A stretch of DNA of 64,000 nucleotides from Psychroserpens sp. NJDZ02 (GCF_004843725.1 NZ_CP039451.1:432501-496500); one strand, 5' to 3'. Shown: positions 28,384 to 36,905, counted from the stretch's first letter. The notes: generated from the sequence alone by a model not told the origin. Made by a program: numbers and translations.

Positions 28384-28488
28384 ATAGTTTCTTGTTTTTA
28401 ATTATCCTTTTATCTTTCACTTTGACGCTGCATAGTGTTCAAAAATTGGATGGCAAATATCTTATGTTAGTTTGGGTTTTCCAAACGT

Positions 28489-29082
28489 TTAACGTTTCTT
28501 TTTCATTAATGGAAATTTCATGCGGTAATCTACATTGATTTTTCCTTTAGAGATATTAGTCAATTTTCCTTTTATCAAACGCTTTTTTAAAGCCGATAAA
28601 TGGTCTGTAAACAAAATCCCTTCGATATGATCATACTCATGCTGAAATACTCTTGCAGCCAAACCATCTAATGCCATAGTTTGCTTATTAAAGTCTTCAT
28701 CAAAATATTCAATTTTAATCTTTGGTTGTCTAAAGACGTCCTCTCTAACATCAGGAATACTTAAACAACCTTCATTAAACGCCCATTCATCACCAGATTC
28801 TTCTAAAATAACTGGATTAATAAAGGTGTGTTTAAAATTTTTCAAAAACTCACTTTCTTCTTTACCTAAAACCTCTTCGTCATCTGCAAACGGAGTTGCA
28901 TCCACAATAAACATACGGATGGACAATCCAATCTGAGGTGCAGCTAAACCAACACCAAACGACCCATACATGGTTTCGTACATGTTTGCTATTAGTTCTT
29001 TTAACTTCGGGTAATCCTTAGTAATGTCAGTCGCTTTTTTCTTTAAAACGGGATCGCCATAGGCGACAATTGGTAATATCAT
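28489..29082 (-). CDS. def: Peptide deformylase
   Basis: A 197-residue iron or zinc enzyme that removes the formyl group from nascent proteins. All three family motifs are present: GVGLAAPQIG, EGCLSIPDV (metal cysteine) and QHEYDHIEG (two metal histidines and the catalytic glutamate). It lies 8 bases downstream of ruvX and must be translated from the same message. A small hairpin (28470-28486) follows the stop. Confidence 0.96.
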   Translation of the reverse strand: MILPIVAYGDPVLKKKATDITKDYPKLKELIANMYETMYGSFGVGLAAPQIGLSIRMFIVDATPFADDEEVLGKEESEFLKNFKHTFINPVILEESGDEWAFNEGCLSIPDVREDVFRQPKIKIEYFDEDFNKQTMALDGLAARVFQHEYDHIEGILFTDHLSALKKRLIKGKLTNISKGKINVDYRMKFPLMKKKR

Positions 29083-29090
29083 ACTATTAA

Positions 29091-29501
29091 TTATTGATTA
29101 TAAAGGTAACTCTGTAAGATTATGGTTGCACTAACCTCATCTAAAAGCGCTTTATTTTGTCTTTGTTTTTTCTTTAATCCACTATCTATTAGTGTTTGCG
29201 TCGCCATTTTAGATGTAAAACGCTCGTCTACTCGTTTTATCGGAATCTTAGGAAATGCGTTTTCTAATTTAACCAAAAACGGAATAATCAATGCTTCACT
29301 TTCACTTGGCGTGTTATCCATTTGTTTTGGCTCTCCAACTAAAAACAATTCGACTTGTTCTTTACTTAAATAGTCCTTTAAAAATGTAATAAGCTCCTTT
29401 GTATTAACTGTAGTCAATCCAGAGGCAATAATCTGCATCTCATCAGTAACTGCTAATCCTGTTCTAACTTTTCCGAAATCAATTGCTAAAATGCGAGCCA
29501 T
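29091..29501 (-). CDS. ruvX: YqgF/RuvX-type Holliday-junction resolvase-like nuclease
   Basis: A 136-residue RNase H-fold protein of the YqgF family, linked to pre-16S rRNA processing and DNA recombination. The N-terminal ILAIDFGKVRTGLAV carries the first catalytic aspartate, followed by LFLVGEPKQMDN, the VDERFTS motif and LLDEVSATIILQSYL. It is the first gene of the ruvX-def-DUF5606-mazG set. A promoter box ends 13 bases upstream. Confidence 0.92.
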   Translation of the reverse strand: MARILAIDFGKVRTGLAVTDEMQIIASGLTTVNTKELITFLKDYLSKEQVELFLVGEPKQMDNTPSESEALIIPFLVKLENAFPKIPIKRVDERFTSKMATQTLIDSGLKKKQRQNKALLDEVSATIILQSYLYNQ

Positions 29502-29514
29502 ATCAAATTTTGTG

Positions 29515-29522
29515 CAAATTTA
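29515..29522 (-). promoter_or_regulatory. -7 promoter box TAAATTTG for ruvX
   Basis: Exact TAnnTTTG on the minus strand, 13 bases before the ATG at 29501. Confidence 0.6.
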
Positions 29523-29577
29523 TAGTTTTATACTCTTAACACCTTAAATATTGTGCCATATTTTAATTTTTACGAAT

Positions 29578-29585
29578 TATATTTG
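29578..29585 (+). promoter_or_regulatory. -7 promoter box TATATTTG for dapD
   Basis: Exact TAnnTTTG, 18 bases before the ATG at 29604. Confidence 0.6.
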
Positions 29586-29603
29586 TCTTAAATTAAAATT
29601 GAC

Positions 29604-30419
29604 ATGACAGAATTACAAAAAACAATAGAGACTGCTTGGGATAACCGAGAGTTATTGACAGACGAAAAAACCATAGAAGCTATTAGAGAAGTGGTTAACC
29701 TTTTAGATTTAGGAAAATTACGAGTAGCAGAACCTACAACTGATGGTTGGCAGGTTAACGAATGGGTTAAAAAAGCGGTTGTTTTATATTTCCCTATTCA
29801 AAAAATGGAAACTTTAGAAGCTGGTATTTTTGAATATCATGATAAAATTCCACTAAAAAGAGGGTATAAAGAAAAAGGAATTAGAGTGGTACCAAATGCT
29901 GTTGCACGTCATGGTGCTTACATCTCTGCAGGTACAATTTTAATGCCTAGTTATGTAAATATTGGTGCCTATGTAGACGAAGGGACAATGGTTGACACTT
30001 GGGCTACCGTAGGTAGTTGTGCACAAATTGGTAAAAACGTACACTTATCTGGTGGTGTTGGTATTGGTGGTGTTTTAGAACCTTTACAAGCCGCTCCAGT
30101 TATTATAGAAGATGGTGCTTTTATTGGATCACGTTGTATCGTTGTAGAAGGTGTACATGTAGAAAAAGAAGCTGTTTTAGGTGCTAATGTGGTGTTAACC
30201 ATGAGTACTAAAATTATAGATGTAACAGGTGATACTCCTGTTGAAATGAAAGGTCGTGTACCAGCAAGATCAGTAGTTATCCCTGGAAGTTATACTAAAA
30301 CCTTTGCTGCTGGAGAATTTCAAGTCCCTTGTGCTTTAATTATTGGAAAACGTAAAGAAAGCACAAATAAGAAGACGTCTTTAAATGATGCTTTGAGAGA
30401 GTATGATGTTGCTGTTTAA
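29604..30419 (+). CDS. dapD: Tetrahydrodipicolinate N-succinyltransferase
   Basis: A 271-residue acyltransferase of the lysine and diaminopimelate pathway, which succinylates tetrahydrodipicolinate. The left-handed beta-helix of hexapeptide repeats is seen in GAYISAGTILMPSYVNIGAY and AFIGSRCIVVEGVHVEKEAV. The GVGIGGVLEPLQAAPV loop is family specific. Monocistronic, with its own promoter box and a terminator. Confidence 0.96.
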   Translation: MTELQKTIETAWDNRELLTDEKTIEAIREVVNLLDLGKLRVAEPTTDGWQVNEWVKKAVVLYFPIQKMETLEAGIFEYHDKIPLKRGYKEKGIRVVPNAVARHGAYISAGTILMPSYVNIGAYVDEGTMVDTWATVGSCAQIGKNVHLSGGVGIGGVLEPLQAAPVIIEDGAFIGSRCIVVEGVHVEKEAVLGANVVLTMSTKIIDVTGDTPVEMKGRVPARSVVIPGSYTKTFAAGEFQVPCALIIGKRKESTNKKTSLNDALREYDVAV

Positions 30420-30450
30420 AGTTTAAAAAGCAACACTTATTAATACAATA

Positions 30451-30481
30451 AAGCCTCTAAGTTTTAAATTTAGAGGCTTTT
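30451..30481. terminator. Bidirectional terminator between dapD and the Kdo-kinase-like gene
   Basis: AAGCCTCTAA (30451-30460) pairs with TTAGAGGCTT (30470-30479) around a 9-base loop, with T runs on either strand. It serves both convergent genes. Confidence 0.85.
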
Positions 30482-30490
30482 GTATTACTA

Positions 30491-31165
30491 TTATTTTTTA
30501 AACTGCATCTTCCTTCCGCTACGTCTTAATTTTTTACTATTTATTTTTAATTGAAATGCTCTGCTATGCTTTAACATTAAGTCATACGTTTCTTGATAGG
30601 ACGTATTGTAAAGTTGTGCATATGCCTCAGATAATGTCTTAACCATAGTTTTAGATAACCATAAGCGTCTAAAATTATGCATTCGATTATTAAAAGTCAT
30701 TGGCTTAAAACGCATTCTGTTTAAATCAATTAAAAAGAAACTATAACCAGTATCATCCTTTGTTATTAAAGTATTACCCGGTGAATGATCTAAAAAATCG
30801 ATATTATTGTCGTGTAATTTAAAAGTAAATGCTGCAAATTGTTGCAATATTTTAACGCGTTCCGGAAATTGCGGATTGTGTATTAACGCTCTAAACTCAA
30901 AATCATAATCGATATGTTTACTAATATAATAACTCGTTTTTAACCCAAAAACGGACGTGTTTTCTATGTAAGCTATTGGAAAAGGGGTTGATATATCGCA
31001 ATCAATTAGCTTATTAGCATATTCAAAAGAACGTTTTGCCTTAGATGGACGTATATATTTATACACAAAACTATTAAAGGCATTTGGTATTTTAAAGGAC
31101 TTCACATTTAGTTTTAATCCTTCAACCTCAAAAGACTTTATAACGTTACGTTGTCCAATGGTCAC
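30491..31165 (-). CDS. Lipopolysaccharide (Kdo) kinase-like protein, N-terminus uncertain
   Basis: The kinase fold of the InaA/Kdo-kinase family is clear: ATP lysine K22 in LNVKSFK, the catalytic loop FLDHSPGNTLI (D126 and N131, the D-x4-N spacing) and the metal aspartate D147 in FFLIDLNRM, counted from the GTG at 31165. Such enzymes phosphorylate Kdo or core sugars of lipid A. Frame and similarity continue upstream to a stop at 31271-31273 (CHPKYKHLEPILVTLISEF and so on), typical of the family N-terminus, but no ATG, GTG or TTG occurs there. So either GTG 31165 or a rare ATT/ATC/ATA start near 31246-31267 is used. It opens the glycan locus. Confidence 0.7.
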   Translation of the reverse strand: MTIGQRNVIKSFEVEGLKLNVKSFKIPNAFNSFVYKYIRPSKAKRSFEYANKLIDCDISTPFPIAYIENTSVFGLKTSYYISKHIDYDFEFRALIHNPQFPERVKILQQFAAFTFKLHDNNIDFLDHSPGNTLITKDDTGYSFFLIDLNRMRFKPMTFNNRMHNFRRLWLSKTMVKTLSEAYAQLYNTSYQETYDLMLKHSRAFQLKINSKKLRRSGRKMQFKK

Positions 31166-31271
31166 TGCTTCTCCAGAGGTTTCAAATTCTGAAATAAGAG
31201 TAACTAATATGGGTTCTAAGTGCTTATATTTTGGATGACAGTGTATGATAATATTTAATTTTAAGATTGTT

Positions 31272-31279
31272 CAAAGATA
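31272..31279 (-). promoter_or_regulatory. -7 promoter box TATCTTTG for the Kdo-kinase-like gene
   Basis: Exact TAnnTTTG on the minus strand, with a near copy (TTACTTTG) at 31283-31290. Transcription would start near 31265, at the very beginning of the upstream extension of the reading frame. Confidence 0.5.
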
Positions 31280-31386
31280 TATCAAAGTAAATTTTAATAA
31301 AAGCCGATAAAATTATATTTTGCGCTATACCCTATTAAAAATAATTATTACTTATTAAAACAGACACTGAAATTAGTTCAGCATAC

Positions 31387-32466
31387 ATGAAAAAAATTCT
31401 TGTAATACAAAATAAACGTATTGGTGATGTGCTAATAGCTTCTACTATTGCTCAAAATATGAAATCGGTTTTTCCAGATAGTCAAATTGATTATTTAGTG
31501 TATGATTTTACTGTTGGTGTTATCGAGAACAATCCAAGTATTGATAATATTATTGCTATTAATGAAAAAGACTTAAAACAATTTCTAGTTATGAAGCGCT
31601 TAATTAAGCGTATTAAGAAAACTAATTATGACATTATTTTTGACCCCTACTCTAAACTACAAAGCAGACTGATTTGTTATTTTTCTGGAGCAAAAATGCG
31701 TATTGGTTTTCAGAAAAGAGGAAGAAACCCTTGGTTTAAATTCTATACACATACAGTGCCGTTATTAGAAGAAAAAACACATATAAGCGGCAAGGCTATT
31801 GAGGACAGAATTAATATGTTTAGTTCCTTTTTTCGTTTACCTGAAAACAAAATAGATTACGAACCACATATTTTTTTAACCGATAAAGAAAAACAATATA
31901 ACAAGCTAGATAAGTACGATAAACCTGCCATTATGTTAGGTATTTTAGGAAGTACGCCTCAAAAATCTATGCCTTACGATTATATTGTTACCATAATTGA
32001 CCACATCACGTCTTGTTATAATGTAAACGTGTTATTTAACTACGCCCCAAACCAAAAAGATGATGCTTTAAGTATTTATGAGCAATGTCAAAATAAAGAC
32101 CATATTATCATTGATATTTACGAAGATACTATTAGAGGCTTTATAACCTTAATGAATAAATGCGAATTACTTGTTGGTAACGAAGGGGGTATCGTCCATA
32201 TTTCAAAAGCACTGGACAAACCAACCTTTACTATATTTTCACCTTATGTTTTAAAAGAACATTGGGCTAGTTTTGAAGATGGCAAAAAACACACTTCCAT
32301 TCACTTATTAGAAGAAAAACCTAATTTATTTGACGAATTTAGTGTAGAACAACGTCGTAAAATAGAAGAAAACCCATCAGAATTATATCAAATGCTGACA
32401 CCGGAAATGATATTAAAAAAATTAACACCTTTTTTGGATCGACAGTTAAAAGCTTATAAAAACTAA
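31387..32466 (+). CDS. GT9 heptosyltransferase-like glycosyltransferase
   Basis: A 359-residue GT-B enzyme of the GT9 (ADP-heptose:LPS heptosyltransferase) family. The N-terminal ILVIQNKRIGDVLIASTIA and the C-terminal LLVGNEGGIVHISKALDKPT (nucleotide-sugar binding) are diagnostic. It should add heptose or another sugar to the lipid A core on the cytoplasmic face of the inner membrane. It converges on the next GT2 gene, their stops 4 bases apart. Confidence 0.85.
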   Translation: MKKILVIQNKRIGDVLIASTIAQNMKSVFPDSQIDYLVYDFTVGVIENNPSIDNIIAINEKDLKQFLVMKRLIKRIKKTNYDIIFDPYSKLQSRLICYFSGAKMRIGFQKRGRNPWFKFYTHTVPLLEEKTHISGKAIEDRINMFSSFFRLPENKIDYEPHIFLTDKEKQYNKLDKYDKPAIMLGILGSTPQKSMPYDYIVTIIDHITSCYNVNVLFNYAPNQKDDALSIYEQCQNKDHIIIDIYEDTIRGFITLMNKCELLVGNEGGIVHISKALDKPTFTIFSPYVLKEHWASFEDGKKHTSIHLLEEKPNLFDEFSVEQRRKIEENPSELYQMLTPEMILKKLTPFLDRQLKAYKN

Positions 32467-32470
32467 GCGT

Positions 32471-33292
32471 CTAGCTTTTTTTTACGATTCCAAAATCAGT
32501 CCAAGCCTTTTTCTCGTTTTTAGTAATGTCCCTAATCGCTCTGTTTTTGGCAATCGAATCTTCATTTTTATACCCACGCTTATGGTCTAAGTGAATACAG
32601 ATAACCGAATACCGGATTTGCTTACTTTTGACACCTAAATTCATTAAACGCTCACCAAGTTCACGATCTTGACCTCCGTACTGCATACGCTCGTCTAAAC
32701 CATTAACCGCTACAATATCTTTTTTCCAACCCGAAGCATTGTGTCCATTCCAACTAGCATTAGTTGGTGTAACTGTATTTAAAATTGAAGATTTAAGTCC
32801 GGTAGCCGTCAATTTATTATTTTTAAAAGAGGCTTTTAAACCATTCTTTTTTAACCATTTTAACTTAAAACAATTGGCTTTATAAATATCCTCTTTGGTA
32901 ATGGCTTTAGATATTGCCATTGGTAACATAAAATAACCTCCAGATAAAAAGTAACCTAATTCTCGTTCCTTAACATGGACTTCTACAAAATCTTGACGCG
33001 GAATACAATCACCATCTGACATTATAATATAATCTGATGTACATTGTAATATGGCTTTATTTAAAATCTCCGACTTTTGAAAGCCATTGTCTTCATGCCA
33101 AACATGTATAATAGGATAAAACACTTCTACCTTTATCGTTTCTATTAGATCTATGGTCTCTTGTCTGGAACCATCATCCGCTATTACAATTTCAAAATTA
33201 CGATACGATTGGTTATTATAACCGTAAAGTACTTTTGCTAACCATTCAGGCGAATTATACGTGCTTATTATTATTGAAGTATCTATTTTCAT
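32471..33292 (-). CDS. GT2 glycosyltransferase, galactosyltransferase-like C-terminus
   Basis: A 273-residue GT-A enzyme: SIIISTYNSPEWLAKVLYGY and VIADDGSRQETIDLI at the N-terminus, the metal-binding IIMSDGDCIPRQDFV (DGD), and a C-terminal half with WNGHNASGWKKDIVAVNG and YGGQDRELGERL, as in Glyco_transf_7C-type galactosyltransferases. It shares a 44-base divergent intergenic region with the next gene, each with its own -7 box. Confidence 0.85.
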   Translation of the reverse strand: MKIDTSIIISTYNSPEWLAKVLYGYNNQSYRNFEIVIADDGSRQETIDLIETIKVEVFYPIIHVWHEDNGFQKSEILNKAILQCTSDYIIMSDGDCIPRQDFVEVHVKERELGYFLSGGYFMLPMAISKAITKEDIYKANCFKLKWLKKNGLKASFKNNKLTATGLKSSILNTVTPTNASWNGHNASGWKKDIVAVNGLDERMQYGGQDRELGERLMNLGVKSKQIRYSVICIHLDHKRGYKNEDSIAKNRAIRDITKNEKKAWTDFGIVKKS

Positions 33293-33300
33293 TATGGCAA

Positions 33301-33308
33301 CAAATATA
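33301..33308 (-). promoter_or_regulatory. -7 promoter box TATATTTG (minus)
   Basis: Exact TAnnTTTG ending 8 bases before the ATG at 33292. Confidence 0.55.
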
Positions 33309-33320
33309 AAGTTATTTTAG

Positions 33321-33328
33321 TAATTTTG
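33321..33328 (+). promoter_or_regulatory. -7 promoter box TAATTTTG (plus)
   Basis: Exact TAnnTTTG ending 8 bases before the ATG at 33337; it lies back to back with the minus-strand box at 33301-33308. Confidence 0.55.
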
Positions 33329-33336
33329 GTTTCTAT

Positions 33337-34074
33337 ATGAATGCTATTACCGTAATTATACCCACATACAACGAGGAAGCCTACATTGCGCAAGCAATCC
33401 AATCGGTTGGCTTTGCTTCACAAATTATTGTCGTAGACTCTAATAGCAAAGATAACACAGTACAAATAGCTAAACAAATGGGCTGCGAAGTCTATTTAAG
33501 AGCGTTTGATAATTTTTCTAATCAGAAAAACCATGCCTTGCAATACGCAACGGGGGACTGGATTTTATTTGTTGATGCTGACGAGCGTATTCCCTTTGCT
33601 TTGCAACAAGAGATTTTTGCAGCGATAACTAGTAATAAACACGCTGGCTACAAGCTTAACTTCCCTCATTTTTATATGAATCGCTTTTTATATCATCATA
33701 GTGATAATGTCACGCGATTAGTAAAACGTAGCAATTGTAAGTTTGAAGGTTTAGTACATGAAAAACTGATTATTGAAGGGACTATCGGACAACTTAAAAG
33801 TCCGGTGCTGCATTTTACTTACAAAGGGTTACTTCATTATATCAGTAAAAAAGATAGCTATGCTTGGTTTCAGGCAGAACAAATGCTTAAAAAGGGTAAA
33901 AAAGCGACCTATTTTCACTTAGCTTTCAAACCGTTTTATCGTTTTTTTAGCAGCTACATTTTACGTCGTGGTTTTATGGATGGGATACCTGGTTTAACTG
34001 TTGCCAGCGTTAATGCGTATGGCGTATTTTCAAGATATGTCAAACTAATGTTATTACAGAAAGGTATTAGGTAA
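33337..34074 (+). CDS. GT2 glycosyltransferase, WaaE/KdtX-like
   Basis: A 245-residue GT-A enzyme: AITVIIPTYNEEAYIAQAIQ, VDSNSKDNT, and LFVDADERIP (DAD metal site), followed by the basic NRFLYHHSDNVTRLVKRSN and a conserved C-terminal helix region. This is the pattern of beta-1,4-glucosyltransferases such as WaaE that decorate the LPS inner core. Its paralogue at 35091 has the same layout. The start of the small membrane gene overlaps its stop codon by one base. Confidence 0.85.
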   Translation: MNAITVIIPTYNEEAYIAQAIQSVGFASQIIVVDSNSKDNTVQIAKQMGCEVYLRAFDNFSNQKNHALQYATGDWILFVDADERIPFALQQEIFAAITSNKHAGYKLNFPHFYMNRFLYHHSDNVTRLVKRSNCKFEGLVHEKLIIEGTIGQLKSPVLHFTYKGLLHYISKKDSYAWFQAEQMLKKGKKATYFHLAFKPFYRFFSSYILRRGFMDGIPGLTVASVNAYGVFSRYVKLMLLQKGIR

Positions 34075-34316
34075 TGTTAGAACAATTAAAATCTATATAC
34101 TTTTTTATTGCAATAGCACAAATTATAATGGGATGCTATTTTGTTTTAATAGGCTTTAAAGTTATAAATCGATTTAAAAACAATCCAGAATTAGAACAAA
34201 AATGGTATCACAAATATCAAACAACGTTTAAATTAGGAGGCTTTTTATTAATCATCTTAGGCTGCTTATCATTTCCTTATTTTAATATAATCAAAACCAA
34301 CTTTTTCCTTTTTTAA
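34074..34316 (+). CDS. Unknown small two-helix membrane protein
   Basis: An 80-residue protein with two hydrophobic segments (about residues 8-28 and 52-72) and a charged middle. Its ATG shares a base with the stop of the GT2 gene (TAATG), so it is translationally coupled to it. Its last 26 bases overlap the end of the convergent deacetylase gene. No family is recognised. The coupling argues that it is real and linked to the glycosyltransferase. Confidence 0.55.
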   Translation: MLEQLKSIYFFIAIAQIIMGCYFVLIGFKVINRFKNNPELEQKWYHKYQTTFKLGGFLLIILGCLSFPYFNIIKTNFFLF

Positions 34317-35010
34317 GCTTACGCTGAAACACTTTCATACTATCATCCCCTTTAATATCCAAACGTTGAATTTCGTAGTGATTTTTTAACGGAAATGCAT
34401 TCACTCTATTCCCTATTCGTAAACCATAGATAATTTGATTATCCTTTAGACACTTAAAAAAAGCATGTTGTTCGGCTCCTGATTTAGGATACTTACCATA
34501 AGGATACGCTAAAGTATTATTTACATTTAATTTATTTTCGACTATAAAATCTTTACATAAATCAAAGTCGTTTTGAATAGCGTCAATAGACAACTGATCA
34601 TAACGCTGATGTGCAAAACTATGCAAACCCAACTCGATAATATCAGCATCTAAAGATTGCAATTGCGGCACAGACATAATAGGAGAGATTCCAGCATCCC
34701 ACGTGTTAACACCATTTACATATTTAAACGGAATATAAAAACAAGCCTTCAAATTATGTTTTATAAATAAAGGATATGCCAACTCCAATTGATTAACATA
34801 CACATCATCAAATGTAATAATCACCGCTTTTTTAGGAAAGTCTTTAGCAGATTTAAAGCTTTGTAAATCTTTAAAATGCAAAGTCGTATAACCTTCAGAT
34901 TTTAGATACAACAACTGTTCTTCTAGTATTTTGACATCAATAGTTAACCCTTTACTCTCAGTTGACTGAGTGGTTACACTGTGATACATTAAAATAGGTA
35001 ATTTTGACAC
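34291..35010 (-). CDS. Polysaccharide deacetylase (NodB-like)
   Basis: A 239-residue carbohydrate esterase 4 (NodB homology) domain. Motifs: LMYHSVT, the metal aspartates in AVIITFDDVYVN, the metal histidines in LGLHSFAHQRYD, and LAYPYGKYPKSG. It probably removes acetyl groups from amino sugars of a surface glycan. The start is GTG at 35010, chosen because the promoter box lies 27 bases upstream and the next ATG would cut into the first motif. It overlaps the convergent small membrane gene by 26 bases. Confidence 0.85.
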   Translation of the reverse strand: MSKLPILMYHSVTTQSTESKGLTIDVKILEEQLLYLKSEGYTTLHFKDLQSFKSAKDFPKKAVIITFDDVYVNQLELAYPLFIKHNLKACFYIPFKYVNGVNTWDAGISPIMSVPQLQSLDADIIELGLHSFAHQRYDQLSIDAIQNDFDLCKDFIVENKLNVNNTLAYPYGKYPKSGAEQHAFFKCLKDNQIIYGLRIGNRVNAFPLKNHYEIQRLDIKGDDSMKVFQRKLKKGKSWF

Positions 35011-35037
35011 GATGTTTTAAATTGAATAGTCTGCATA

Positions 35038-35045
35038 CAAATATA
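35038..35045 (-). promoter_or_regulatory. -7 promoter box TATATTTG (minus)
   Basis: Exact TAnnTTTG, 27 bases before the GTG at 35010. Confidence 0.55.
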
Positions 35046-35059
35046 TAACCCCTAATGGT

Positions 35060-35067
35060 TATATTTG
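35060..35067 (+). promoter_or_regulatory. -7 promoter box TATATTTG (plus), decides the next start
   Basis: Exact TAnnTTTG, 14 bases to the right of the divergent minus-strand box. It lies downstream of the ATG at 35055, so that ATG cannot be the start of the message it produces. Confidence 0.6.
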
Positions 35068-35090
35068 GCAAAAATCTGACTTTCTATTAC

Positions 35091-35837
35091 ATGATAAGCG
35101 CTCTAGCTATTACATATAACGAAGCACACAATATAGAACGCTATATTAAAAGCTTGTCTTTTGCAGATGAAATTATCATTGTAGACTCTTTTAGTACGGA
35201 TGCTACCGAAGCTATTGCCAAACAACATAATGTCACTTTTGTAAAACGAGTGTTTGACGATTTTTCTTCTCAAAAAAACTACGCTATTAGTTTAGCCAAA
35301 CATGACTGGGTCACTTTTTTTGATTTGGACGAAGTGATACCAGAAGCGTTATCAAAAGAGCTAATGACTACGGTTGAGTCTACTCCTAAAGAGAAAGCCT
35401 TTCTAGTAAATCGCGATTACCATTTTATGGGTAAACGTATAAAATACAGTGGTTTTCAAACAGATATTGCCGTTAGGTTGTTTGATAAAAACTATTGTAA
35501 ATATAATGGGAAATTAGTTCATGAAGCAATTAAAACCTCAGCTCCAATTAGAAAACTTAAACATCATCTGAAGCATCAAACGTATACAGATTTTGACAAC
35601 TATAACCAAAAACTAACCCAATATAGTAAATTACAAGCTGAAGCTTTATTTAAGAAAAATGTGCGTCCAAATTTATATCATTTTCTATTTAGACCATGGT
35701 ATCGATTTATGCACCAATATTTTTTTAGATTTGGTTTTTTGGACGGTAAAGAAGGGTTTATTATTTGTTACGTCCATGCGTTTTCAGTATTTAAGCGCTA
35801 TATACAATTATGGACTATGTATCGTAATATAGAATAA
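35091..35837 (+). CDS. GT2 glycosyltransferase, WaaE/KdtX-like paralogue
   Basis: A 248-residue GT-A enzyme with ISALAITYNEAHNIERYIKS, VDSFSTDATE, TFFDLDEVIP (DLD metal site) and the same C-terminal pattern as the enzyme at 33337 (RPWYRFMHQYFFRFGFLDGK against KPFYRFFSSYILRRGFMDGI). The ATG at 35091 is chosen over 35055 because the promoter box lies between them and because MISALAIT matches the family start. The GT4 gene begins directly after its stop codon, so both are co-transcribed. Confidence 0.88.
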   Translation: MISALAITYNEAHNIERYIKSLSFADEIIIVDSFSTDATEAIAKQHNVTFVKRVFDDFSSQKNYAISLAKHDWVTFFDLDEVIPEALSKELMTTVESTPKEKAFLVNRDYHFMGKRIKYSGFQTDIAVRLFDKNYCKYNGKLVHEAIKTSAPIRKLKHHLKHQTYTDFDNYNQKLTQYSKLQAEALFKKNVRPNLYHFLFRPWYRFMHQYFFRFGFLDGKEGFIICYVHAFSVFKRYIQLWTMYRNIE

Positions 35838-36905
35838 ATGAAGCACGTATTTTTAGAATCCCACAATATTAAAAACCAGTTTAACGGTTTTGGACAATTC
35901 AATTTCCACTTAATTAAAGGGTTATACCATGCAGATGTTGAAGATTTTAAAATGACGATACACGCTAAAGACACTAACGCGCTAAAAGATCAATTTGGTA
36001 ACTATTTTGATTATAAAACATACCGCTCTATATCTAGAAAACCATTTTTTCGTATTCGTAAAAAATATGATGTTTGGCATTCTTTAAATCAAAATATAAA
36101 AATAGAACCTTATCATAAAATCCCTTATGTATTAACGGTACATGATGTAAATTTTATAAGTGAAGTTTCAAAAGATCTAAATCACGACACAAATAAACGT
36201 TTTACAGAGAAACTAAACAGGAGTTCTGCCATTACTTATATTTCTGAATTCGCAAAAGCATCTACACATCAATATTTTAACGTGCCTAAAGTTCCTGAAT
36301 ATGTAATTTATAATGGCAATCCAATTACTACTCTTTTGGACTTGAAAAATACTAAAATCAAACCAGTAACGGACAGACCATATTTATTTTTTATTGGCGG
36401 ATTAACACAAAGAAAAAACGTACATACCTTGGTACAAATGTTAGAACATTTGCCTAATTATGATTTAATTTTAGCTGGTGATACATCGGATAGCTATGTA
36501 AATACAACCTTAGCACAAGCCATTTCAAAAACAAGAACCACTAATCGTGTTCACATGTTAGGAAAAATAAATACTGAACAAAAACAGTATTACCTACAGA
36601 ATTGCAGTGCTTTTGTATTTCCATCATTACTTGAAGGTTTTGGAATCCCTCCGATTGAAGCCATGCGCTTTGGTAAACCTGTCTTTTTATCTAATCTAAC
36701 CTCACTCCCAGAAATTGGAGGAGACCAAGCTTTTTATTGGGCTAATTTTGATCCTAAAGCAATGTCCGAGGTTTTTATTAAAGGAATGACTTCTTTCGAA
36801 TCCAATAAAACAAACTACAGTAAAGCTTCTATAAAACGTGCCTTAAGCTTTGATTGGAATACCTCTGCCCAACAGTACGCTGATGTTTATCGAAGTTTAC
36901 TCTAA
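35838..36905 (+). CDS. GT4-family glycosyltransferase
   Basis: A 355-residue GT-B enzyme. The C-terminal half shows the GT4 pattern: FFIGGLTQRKNVHTLVQML, VHMLGKIN, and the nucleotide-sugar motif AFVFPSLLEGFGIPPIEAMR with E-x7-E. The N-terminal part carries SLNQNIKIEPYHKIPYVLTV and HDVNF. It adds a sugar to a lipid-linked or core glycan. It starts on the base after the GT2 stop codon; its end overlaps the convergent gene by 9 bases. Confidence 0.85.
   Translation: MKHVFLESHNIKNQFNGFGQFNFHLIKGLYHADVEDFKMTIHAKDTNALKDQFGNYFDYKTYRSISRKPFFRIRKKYDVWHSLNQNIKIEPYHKIPYVLTVHDVNFISEVSKDLNHDTNKRFTEKLNRSSAITYISEFAKASTHQYFNVPKVPEYVIYNGNPITTLLDLKNTKIKPVTDRPYLFFIGGLTQRKNVHTLVQMLEHLPNYDLILAGDTSDSYVNTTLAQAISKTRTTNRVHMLGKINTEQKQYYLQNCSAFVFPSLLEGFGIPPIEAMRFGKPVFLSNLTSLPEIGGDQAFYWANFDPKAMSEVFIKGMTSFESNKTNYSKASIKRALSFDWNTSAQQYADVYRSLL

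Noticed and set aside
28470..28486. Terminator after def
   Set aside because: The hairpin GTTTGG/CCAAAC has a 6-bp stem and no T run on the minus strand; too weak to call.
32440..32485. Bidirectional terminator between the GT9 and GT2 genes
   Set aside because: A T run is present after the GT9 gene but only very short or interrupted stems can be drawn.
35055..35090. Longer N-terminus of the GT2 gene starting at 35055
   Set aside because: The exact promoter box TATATTTG at 35060-35067 lies downstream of that ATG, and the extra residues do not fit the family.
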